Shown here: positions 51,801 through 61,260 of the stretch, in pieces
How the letters are laid out: each line of letters begins with the position of its first letter
Position numbering within the stretch: position 1 is the first letter of the stretch
NCBI GenBank assembly: GCA_036245805.1
Contig: BTRK01000001.1
Coordinates: 26,481,087 to 26,545,086 of the forward strand
Direction: 5' to 3'
From: Pristionchus mayeri
Lineage: Eukaryota > Nematoda > Chromadorea > Rhabditida > Neodiplogasteridae
Length of the DNA stretch: 64,000 bases
Position numbers and translations under genes: made by a program
Notes under the pieces: model-generated
What the model was told of the DNA's origin: nothing
Database searches by the model: none
The model's input: only the letters and a program-made list of their open reading frames with translations

Positions 51801-54800
51801 CACCGTTCACTATGTGATCATCGTGATAATACCGTACCTCTCCAGCGGGAAGGCGACGTTCTTCCTCATCTTCTTGAGGACGCGCAGCACGTGGATGTAA
51901 GCCTCGAGGTAGGCCGGCGACTCGGCCAGTGCGTACGTAGCCATCTGGAAGGGAACGGATTGATAATTATCTTCCTTCTTTTCCTGGTTTCTCGCAAATC
52001 AGAAAATAATAGTGGATGTTCAACATACATCGGCAGCCCATATTCCACCTTCAAGACTGCGTGTGTATTTGAGCGTTTTTCTCACCTTATCGATCGGTTT
52101 GGTGCCCTCTCTGGGAGGCAGTCCCTCGTCGAAGAAGGCGATCGCCAGTCGGCCTTGCCACGGCATCTGAAACCATTACGAATGTAGATACAACTGGTGA
52201 AACAGGAAATTCCATGGTTAATGCTAGTCTCGAAACATTTTTTTCAAAAGTCATCAATAGGTTTCAGCAGTTTAGAGTTTCACTCCAAACCCAAATCCCC
52301 CTCGCTCACTCCTGGCTCCTGGAATCGGTCGCAGATCCATCCAATGTGGAACTCGCGCGTGAACTTGTCCGAGGAGAGAACGACACACTTAAACAAATAT
52401 TTAGATGAATAAAATACTCAATATGCTTACGTTGCCGAACTTGAGCTGACGCTCCTCGCGAATCTGGAAGAGGATGTGCTGCTGAAAAGAAGATAAATCA
52501 GTTATCGATAGCTGGATTACGGCCACAGTATCCAGTTCCTAAAGTGGTAAAAGTTGCTCACGGGAATAGTGACGACGCGCATCGGAGCTCCGTCGATCGA
52601 GCGCACTTGCAGAGCGCCAACTTCGATGGTCTACAATGCGGACGAGTGAATGACGTCATCATGAATCGATAATCAATAATTATCAATGGCCTACCGGGTA
52701 GATCTTGAGGTCGTTGCTGCTGCTGATCAGCTTGCCCGGATCGGCTGCAACGAACGAGATTACAGTAGCCAATCAATCAATAAGTCGATAATCCGGAAGC
52801 GGATCAATAACTTACTGAGGATTTTCTGCTCGTATATTCCGTCGCGCAGAGGAGCCACCTGGAATTAGATTGATATACTTCCTCTTGTATATTTTATCAA
52901 AAGGGAGAGCGTCCTATCATTTACCACTGAAGCAAAAAACAACCAAGTTGTGATGCAAAATTCGGAATTTTTTGAGCCCGTTTTCCTTTTTCTCTGCATG
53001 AACACCCTCCACCTCGCAACCTCTCGCTTTGTCTATCTGGCAAAAGACTGCTTGTGATGGAGAGAGTGCTCGCTCACCATGTCCTCCCTCATGAGTCGAA
53101 ACTGGACATCCAGGTAGTTATCGTTATCCGAGTACGCGCCCGACACCAGTGCCTTGCGCATGTACGGCATCTCTGCAATCGATGGGTCAATTTATTGAAT
53201 AATTAATAGGCCGCTCACTGGCAGGTTCATCGAGAATACAAGAGATGAGAAGCAGAAAATTAATTATCTTCCAACAAAAGTATTGTTTATTGAAGCTCAA
53301 ATCTCCCAGCAAGGTTCTCTCTCTCCATAACCAACTAGATTCCTGACAAGGGAGAGGCACTCAATGGGTCACTCACTCGGCTGGAAGAGGTCTCCGTACA
53401 CGGGTCGGACGGCCAGAGTGCGGAAGGACGTCGGAGGGGCCTCGTTGCTGTCGCGCCAAGCAACGCTCAAAGCAGGCAATCAAAACATTCATGTGAAACA
53501 CTGAATCAGCGGAGAACAATTTGTCTCGTTCCGTCCCTTTCTTATGCAATCGTGAGATTGCATGGAAACTGCACACTTGAACGATTAACTAGGTAAAGAA
53601 AACTTAAGATCAGCCAGTACCAATCTAAACATATGGCTGGAAAGAGGGCGGAGCGTACCACTGGTCGTTGGTCTCCTCCCACTGCTTCCTCTTCTCCAGC
53701 TGTGCGAGTGCATTCTCATGTCGCATCCTCTCGTACTCTCGTCGCTCCGCAGCCTCTGCCTCCGCCCGCGCCAACTCAGCTGCTGCCTGAAATTGCAAAG
53801 AATTATTAAATTAAAAATTAATTAATTTTAACAACCGTCAATGATTGTGTTTCAACCCTCTCCACTCATTTCCCACGTCCATCGATTTGCCTCTCCCTTT
53901 CTCTTCCCATTCACAGTCAAATGCGATGAGTTTCTTTTCTCTCCCCTCTGATCCCCCAATTTGACTGGCCAACTCCAATGGAAATTCATCCACTCTCGCC
54001 TATAAAAGCATCGTCGATCGGTCTCTTCCTCACACCAAGTCGTCGACATGGCCCAGTCCGTTCCTCCCGGAGACATCGCCACCCAGCCCGGCACGAAGAT
54101 GGTCTTCAACGCCCCGTACGATGACAAGCACACCTACCACATCAAGGTACCGTCTCCTCTCCCTCCTTGACCTACTGTACCCCTCGCCAGTAGGATACCC
54201 TGCTTTTCTCCGTTCAACCCCACCCCTCTACCCCCCCCCCCCCCCGATTTACAGTAATCCTTCCTTTTCCAGGTGACCAACTCCTCTGCTCGCCGTATTG
54301 GATGGGCCTTCAAGACAACCAACATGAAGAGACTGGGAGTCGACCCCGCCGCCGGAGTCCTCGACCCCAAGGAGAACGCCCTCATCGCCGTCTCCTGCGA
54401 CGCCTTCGCCTACGGACAGGAGGTACGGTTGCTCCCCTGTAGCTGGATACAGTATCTGCACACTAACCTTTCACTCGGAAAACTTCCATAGTTATGGTCC
54501 CTATTGATTCTTTCCTGATCTAGCTATTGTTTCCCATTGCCTACCGTATCCTATCATTTCTTTCTAGGACACCAACAACGATCGTGTGACCATCGAGTGG
54601 ACCAACACCCCCGACGGAGCCGCCAAGCAGTTCCGCCGCGAGTGGTTCCAGGGAGACGGAATGGTCCGTAGAAAGAACCTGCCCATTGAGTACAACCCTT
54701 GAATAAATGAAGTTGTATCTCAAACCGACTTTGATTGTGCAGAGAAAGTGGGGGTATTCACAGCAAGGGTTGCGGGCACAACTTCCCTCCTTATTTCACC

Positions 54801-57800
54801 TTCATTTTTCCCGTTTAACACTCCCAATACTCGCCTCAATCAACTCCTCCTGCCTTCTCTGCTCTTCCCTCCAAACAGCTTCTTCCCTTCTCCTCTGCTC
54901 GGCTCTCCTCGCCACCTCTTCGTTCTCCCTTCCTCTCTCGACTCGTCTTCTGTACTCTTCTCGTCCTCTTCCATACTCCCTTCCTCCCACTTCCTCCATC
55001 GTATCAGCCGGAATGAACTCCGGGTCGAGATCCATCACAGTAGGAGTACTCCCTCTGCTGTCATCCGGATCGCGAGCAGGCCGCGACTCTCTGCAATAGT
55101 TACAAGGTTAGTTCTCGATATCACAGCGTTTATGGATACAAGTATTCTTACCTCATTATAATTTACGATACACGTTACTGGGCACTTTCCTAGTTCCGCG
55201 CCAGGCTCCTCCCCCTTCCCTCCCTTCGCGATCTCTGACCCGCCTCTCGCCCCTCCCCCTTGCGCGCCCCCTCGTCCCTCCTCCTCCCTCTTCCCGCGCC
55301 CCTCCCTCCCCTGCCTGAGAGGAGAGCACTCCCCTCTATCCCTCTCTCGTTCCTCCCAGCGCTCTCTGACCCGGCGTGACTAGAGAGCGCGCGCGGCTGA
55401 CCTTATCTCGCTTCTCCTCACTCCTTGGAACATCACGTTCAAGTTCGAGGGGGAAACCTCCCGGCAAATTTTTGGAGAGAGCCAGACTCCATCCCTCTCG
55501 AGGTGGAGCCTGGTTCCACCCCTCCCGCCCCCCTTGGGGGCGGGACCAAGGGGGCGGTGCCTGGCGCGGAGCTAGGAAAGTCCCCGTTACTGTATTAATA
55601 CCAATTGACATCTCTGGGCTCAAAAGCGGATCTAAATAGCATCTCTTGCAGTTCGAGGGAAATGCCAGCATAAAATGTGTCAATCGGAACTTTTTCCGTT
55701 CCATGATAATGTAATATTCCGAGTATCATAACGTCGGTATTTCTTTACTTCGCGGAACCAACCCGAACTGGTTGGGAAGAATCAACTAATTATTACTTTG
55801 AGCAACGCACTTAAACAATAATTTATTATCATTTTTTGCTTGTTGAAATTGTTTAATCTCTGACACACTGCACCGCCGTTCATTCCCAACTATTTCGGGT
55901 TGGCCCCGCGAAGTAAAGAAGTGCCATGACGTCAACATGTCAGGGCGAGCGAATTGAGTGCGCTCGAAGGATGCCGTACCTCTGGTGCTGCACCATATCG
56001 GGCGAGTCGCTGTCTTCCATGTGGTAGGGGTCGTATTTGTAGGCTGAGGGGCCTGCAAGCAGATCTCAACCACTCCACGCAAGCACAATCATAGGGCAAC
56101 GAACAATGGGAAAGGGGAGCACTACACGAGCAACTCATGCAACTTCGAATCACCTACTCGCATTTTCTACGAATCCGATACGACAAAATCACAATACAAC
56201 ACAAAACGAGCACTACATTCAACTAGATGCACCCAACGATGTTATTCTCACAGCAATATTTATTACAACACCATTAAAGCAATAATATGAACAGGCAAGT
56301 ACATTTATAACACGGGGGAGGGGGAGGGGAGTTAAGGTTTCATCTTGTGATGACCTCTCTCCGCCACTAACCAGGCTCGTCTCCTCGTCCTCTCCGCGCA
56401 GCCGCGCGTCCATTCTGCACTCGACGGTCATCTGCCTCCAGCTTAAATTACGATATTTAGCAACATCTCAATTTTTTTATATTAATATTCAAAGAAATAA
56501 ATAAAATATATAATTGGTCTATTCCTCACCCGTCGTTCCTCCTCGAGACGACGCTGCTCTTCTTCGACGAGCATCTGCACGTTCTCCTTGTACATGGCGG
56601 GGTCTTGCGTCTGAAAAAAACACATCTCGATCAATCGCAATCAGTTTGTTATTGACTGCAGCTCACGTACCGTAACCTTGGCGGCCAGTTGGCACAGCGT
56701 GTCGCTCGCTTGCTCCGTGATGGTGAGCCAGAATCGACCGGGAAGGGAGAACACGGGCGTCTCCACGCGACCCCAGAGATCGAGCTGCAAGGGAGGGGGA
56801 TTGGGATGAACTCACTCTCCTCCACGCAAACTATCACTATTTTTCTATATAGGTAGATAATGCGCAAGACAGATTCCCTTTGTCTTGGCGAAACTCAAAT
56901 ACTACTGAAACCGAGATCAACAATTTGAAAAATCGCTGCAACCTCGATCCATCAAGTCTTGGTGTACGTCAAGCAATAAATTGACCCAGCTCACGACAAT
57001 AAGATATTCTTGCAAACAAATCAATTACCGATTCGTCGTCGATCAGATCGTACTTGGCGATCATGATGAAGCCACGGAGGACCATGTTGATTGCCCGTCC
57101 GATATCCTTCAGATCCTGCAAAATCAATAATTAATAAAATTGATATTACACAGAATACCGTACCTTCTCCGAGAGTTGTCCTCTCTCCAGACTCACGTGG
57201 AGTCCTTCGCTCTCCGTCCCGATGTTCTCCTCCCGCACCCTCAGCAACAGGCTGGAATCGATTGACTACTGATCCTCACGCCATCAAGATACATCTACTA
57301 CTGTAGTAATCTCAGCCGACGAGACCAATCGATAACTGGTCGGCACCCGTCTTGACCTTCCCTCGCATCGCAAACTGACCCCGATTGATGCATGCTCTTG
57401 GTGAGTTCCGTTCTGAGTGCGTGGGCGTCCTTCGTCTCCGCAGGATTCAGACCAGAGGGAGAATTCTCGCCGGCGATCAGAAACAGCTCCAGCATGTTCA
57501 CCAGATCTGCAAAGGAAAGAATTATGAGGAACAATATTTACACAAACGATGAAGCAGCGAACACTCTAGTTTCTCTGCTTTCGATCCTATACATTAGGAC
57601 TCCATTCACTGCTAGATTAAGCCCCTTCTCAAAAGGAAGAGCTCTACCCTATCACAATAGAAACAAGTTAGCCACGTCATTCTTGCAATCCAGGCACACG
57701 ATTGCATCTAGTCTAGCGACGTTCTTGATAGCGTGAACCATCACCGTGTGCACAGTTAGTTGATCTGTGTTTCAGCACAAGAAGCAATACCTCATAATCA

Positions 57801-60800
57801 CTTCGATCAAGGAGATTATGAGGAAAATATATTTACACAAACGATGTAGCAGCGCTCACCCTAGTTAAAAACTTCCAATAGTAGCACCTGTTCTAATAGA
57901 AGATCTGAGTTTAAACGGAAAAAATGCGAGCTAGGGTGTTCGCTGCTTCATCGTCCGTTTGTATAATCGTATCGATCGAAGGGAGAGATCGTCCCTCACC
58001 ATCGACTCGTCGCGGCAGCTGCAGGGGCAGCTCGTAGCGGATGTGCTCGTGCATGTCCTCGGCCTGCAATTAGCCATAATTAATATGATTCATTTAAATT
58101 AATAATTCATTTATTTTTTTTAAACTGACGAGTGTCTCGGCCATCTTCGGGTTGCGGTCGACGGCGCCCAGCGCGTGCAGCACTGCATCGGGCGTCATCT
58201 CGATCTTCGGCTGCAATACAAACAACATGAAAAGTGGATCCTGGGCAACGGATAAAGAGTAAGCAGCCATATACAATCTTAAGGTTGGCACAGAAATAGC
58301 CGTTTCACAGTTCACATCGAGGTTTACGCTACACACACAACGATTACCAGGGAATCAATATTTGAGCGCGTGAAACGCAAACGCACCGGCGGTCGTCTCT
58401 CCACTGGCAGTGGCTGCTCCTCCCTCGCGCGATGGTGCTGTCCCTCGTCTCTTCTCGCATGACGTAGCTCCTCCTCATCGAGGGGCTGACGGTGACGCGA
58501 CGCGCCTCTACCGTATCCCTCTTCGTCGTCGCGGAAGTTACGTGATCGATTCTCTGCAGGGGCTGCAAAGCAGAATTTTGAAAATATTTCTCTCGCAAAT
58601 TATAAATTCTTCGCAACGCAATCAGCTTCCATACTCTTTAAATAGGTACCACACGCTGGTGGTTAGAGACCGACAAAAGACATTATTGCAACTATGGGTT
58701 CATCTAATGACGACGGGATTCAAACACGATTCCACTCTCATTCCAACCCGGTTGCGCAATGTTTCACAGGAGAATGAGGAACCATTACTATAGTAGAGCC
58801 ATGCTCTCCAAATCGAGCACTCGGGGTTGGGGCGCGAGACAGAAACCCGGAACCCGCAGGCTTACCTTGGATCTTGGGCAGTGGGTTGAACTCGTCAAAG
58901 ATCTTCTTCTGCTCCTGAATGTCTGCCCGCACCTGATCCCACGAGTTCATCGCTGCAATTAGTTGTCGTTAAATAATTTAATTAATTAATAAAAATTAGA
59001 TAACCACATAAAACAGCGCGTAAATGAAAATATGAGAAGGAAGTGAACGGGAAAGAGTTACGAGATCTATCCCGATTTCAGTTCAAAGAAAGGTAAGGGA
59101 GCAACATCGTTGCGAAATCGAGGACAACCATGATATTTCAAGATGCAGCCAAGGTGTAAATAAGAAACACCAGATGTGCCGACAGCGGACCGACGAGGGA
59201 AAAGTCAACAGTGATTCGTGTCATCACCAGAATAATTGGGAAGCATAGGAACCAATGAAACACTATTTGAAAAAATACGCAAGTAGAAGTCTACCAAAGT
59301 TGATAACTAGATCAAGAGATGAGAACGCAGAAGTGGTCAGAGTGGGTGAACGGGGTTGCGAGAAGTACGCAGCTTCACTAATGCATTGTATCGGTTAATT
59401 GGGGTTTCAATGTAGCTCAGTAAAATATCAGGAAGTCCACAACTAAAAGGAGCGATGACGTGGACTCAGATTTAGTTAGCTCGGGGTAAGCGGTGCGGGC
59501 ACTCCTGCAGAAGCCCAGATCGGGGTAACAATAGTGGTGTTAGGGGTAGACCCCAGTCAGGTAAGTCGTACCTTGAGACTGCCGAACCCTTAGACATGTT
59601 TGTATTGTCGTACTGTTTAGCCTACACGCGGAGGGAGGCCGCGAACTGACGCTATTTGAGGTTAGGCATCATTCCAGCAAGCGCTCGAAAAGATGCTATA
59701 TAGCGACAGGATTGAGCATTTAGGCTAAAACTTTCTTTAGTATGTCTCAGGGTACTGCAGTCTAAGGTTATGGCTTACCTGCTTGCCCTCCCGATACCAT
59801 TAACCACTATTGTTACCCCGATCTGGGCTTCTGCAGGAGTGCCGCGGTGCGTATCCTCTTCCCTCCCACCCTTGCCTAGTTTGTCCTAACCAAGACAATG
59901 CCTCATCGTGTGTGTGGATTTGATATGAACACGTGCAATACTCGAGTTGCGAGAGATACATCGTAAGTGGAGCCGAGATCCACCTGGCGGGAAGGATTAC
60001 CACCTCTTGTACTCTTTTCGTACCACTCGTTCCCTTCGCATTGCGGCTTCAAGATGTATCCAAGGGAACACAAATTCAAAGTGCACAGCAACGGCCGATT
60101 GCACTAAAAGAGATGACACTATTACATGAGCATAGAGATTGCGCAAGAGATATAAATATTACATCAATATCAGAGAAATGCAGCGTCTATTCCACCAGAG
60201 AAATATTAGCACTAGTGAGTCCTAGAGAGCTCCAATTATGTGCACTCATGTAGATACCAACGGTTGACCCGGCATTCAGAACGTCTTACTCAGTTTTGGA
60301 TAAGAACAGTACATATTTTCCAATGAAACCACTTAATATTGGGAAGAGCTCGTGTGTAAACAAATCCTCTACAGAGCGCAGTAAACTAGGAAGGATTCAG
60401 CTCACCCAGGAACTCCTGCAGCTTGGGCGCCTTGAGAGAGTAGATGAAGGCCTCGTCGGAGAAGGACGGCTCGATGTACTGGTCGTGCACGTTGCATAGA
60501 GCTGCAGAGGAACAACTGTTACTTATTCAGAATCATATAAAAAAGACGCAAGTTCTTCCAACCGGGAAAATTCGGGAGTAATATCATCCCACTCTTGGCA
60601 GGTGGTTTCTTGTTTCGCTCAGTAAGTAAATAAGCATAGGAGCGAGGGAAGGGTCGCTCACTCTGGTCGTCGACGACGAGCACGAGGGGGAAGTGGATGT
60701 CGTCCTTGTGCTTCCGCTGCAGGCTGTCCAGCGTCTTCCGAATCTCGTGCAGGAGCTGCAAATAGCATCATTTAATCAAGTCAGCAGAAATAACATGCTC

Positions 60801-61260
60801 AGCAGACCAGGTGAAGCCCATAACAACCAGGATCAGAATGAACAGTAAACTATGATAACTGGTTAGAATTGACGGAGAACCCGCAGCTCTACTTACGAAG
60901 TGCACAAACAAGATCAACAAAAAAAGAAGATGCACGCTTACATTGTCCACGTCGTCATCCTCGAGGACGGCGCGGCGATGCGGTCTGTCCGTCAGCAGGA
61001 CGCCCTCTTCGAGGCAGATCGAACGAACGACGTCCGTATACCGACTACAATCAATAAATATATTTAAAAACCCTCTCCTGACCATGCAGAATCGCACAAT
61101 TTAGCATCCAATCTATGAAGACATATGACAAGGACTCTCCCGCCGAAAAAAAGCTTCAACAGTGCACTCACTCGATGTAAGAGCGGTCGCCGTTGAGTCG
61201 CCGAGTGCCGAACAAGACGGCGAACCACTCGCGTGGCTGGGACTCCTCGTCCCCATTCAT
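39845..61260 (-). CDS. znfx-1: ZNFX1/ZNFX-1-type SF1 helicase with NFX1-type zinc fingers
   Basis: More than 50 short exons run from the start at 61260 ([18 protein letters not shown]) to about 39850. In the C. elegans family this protein acts in perinuclear germ granules and small-RNA inheritance. Order: a helical N-terminal part (about 56-61 kb), a charged coiled-coil part (53.6-55.1 kb), [13 protein letters not shown] and LRDGIYEQ (52.8-53.2 kb), and the UPF1-like helicase. Its motifs are [11 protein letters not shown] (split by an intron near 50810-50880), [12 protein letters not shown] (near 47680), [12 protein letters not shown] (near 47440), V VDSFQGK (near 46310) and [11 protein letters not shown] (near 45930). 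A long acidic insert (48.7-50 kb) separates motifs I and II. Then come many NFX1 fingers (42.8-45.3 kb), e.g. [33 protein letters not shown]. Conserved helicase residues look intact. The last exon is ambiguous: phase gives a stop at 39845, another frame ends KVELPEF at 39856. A complete MSP gene lies antisense in one intron. Confidence 0.93.
39918..39969. repeat. Perfect 13-base hairpin in the last intron of the znfx-1-like gene
   Basis: AGCCGTGGCACTA (39918-39930) and TAGTGCCACGGCT (39957-39969) are exact reverse complements. The hairpin is only about ten bases from the final acceptor (cctag before 39907). Confidence 0.7.
44142..44306. repeat. G-tract dispersed repeat, copy 3, with terminal inverted repeats
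   Basis: The left end (CTTGGATAGTTGGCCACCCC plus a C-run) and the right end (a G-run followed by TGGGCAAATTATCC) form inverted termini, so the whole unit can fold. The core contains CGCAGAGGAGTTGTGCGATC and TTTAGAAATGAGTGAGG, matching copy 2. Lies in an intron of the znfx-1-like gene. Confidence 0.65.
49471..49683. mobile_element. Inverted-repeat element with tRNA-promoter-like boxes
   Basis: The ends are inverted copies (CCTAGG...GATGAAAAAGCATGG left, CCATGGGTTTTTCATC...CCTAGG right). Inside are an A-box-like TGGCCTAGGGGTCTAAC (about 49518-49534) and a B-box/T-arm-like TGGGATTCGAACCCCA, plus a perfect palindrome CCATAGGATTAATCCTATGG. This resembles a tRNA-derived SINE-like piece within or forming a MITE. 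In an intron of the znfx-1-like gene. Confidence 0.5.
54001..54007 (+). promoter_or_regulatory. TATA box of the MSP gene
   Basis: TATAAAA lies 47 bases before the MSP start codon, leaving only a very short 5' leader and no obvious trans-splice acceptor. Confidence 0.65.
54048..54702 (+). CDS. Major sperm protein (MSP), nested antisense in an intron of the znfx-1-like gene
   Basis: Three exons (54048-54146, 54273-54422, 54568-54702) give 127 codons, the standard MSP length. The protein starts [17 protein letters not shown] and contains the family hallmarks [65 protein letters not shown] and the end [10 protein letters not shown]. MSPs polymerise into the motility cytoskeleton of nematode sperm and also signal to oocytes; no signal peptide is expected or seen. 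All residues are compatible with a functional copy, and codon use is strongly GC-biased. Two introns are more than the zero or one common in C. elegans MSP genes. It has its own TATA box and poly(A) signal, so it should be independently transcribed although both flanks belong to the znfx-1-like gene on the other strand. Confidence 0.97.
54702..54707 (+). terminator. Poly(A) signal AATAAA overlapping the MSP stop codon
   Basis: The last A of the TGA stop is the first base of AATAAA (TGAATAAA), implying a 3' UTR of only a few tens of bases. Confidence 0.75.
55741..55920. mobile_element. MITE-like element with ~40-base inverted ends
   Basis: The left end begins TTCTTTACTTCGCGG and the right end finishes CCGCGAAGTAAAGAA; pairing continues through an AACCCGAA-type block to about 40 bases with few mismatches. 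180 bases, no coding capacity, in an intron of the znfx-1-like gene. Confidence 0.75.
57521..57571. repeat. Partial copy of the neighbouring MITE-like end
   Basis: About 50 bases matching 57815-57866 in the same orientation (ATTATGAGGA, TTTACACAAACGATG, AGCAGCG, CTAGTT). Confidence 0.65.
57832..57965. mobile_element. MITE-like inverted-repeat element
   Basis: The left end TTACACAAACGATGTAGCAG is repeated inverted at 57929-57965 (CTGCTTCATCGTCCGTTTGTAT). A third, single-ended copy lies 300 bases upstream at 57521. In an intron of the znfx-1-like gene. Confidence 0.65.
59499..59842. mobile_element. MITE-like element, 344 bases, with ~44-base near-perfect inverted ends
   Basis: Left arm 59499-59542 (starts GCACTCCTGCAGAAGCCCAG) and right arm 59799-59842 are exact reverse complements over about 43 bases. 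No open frame of note. It lies in the longest intron of the znfx-1-like gene (about 58953-60407). Confidence 0.85.
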
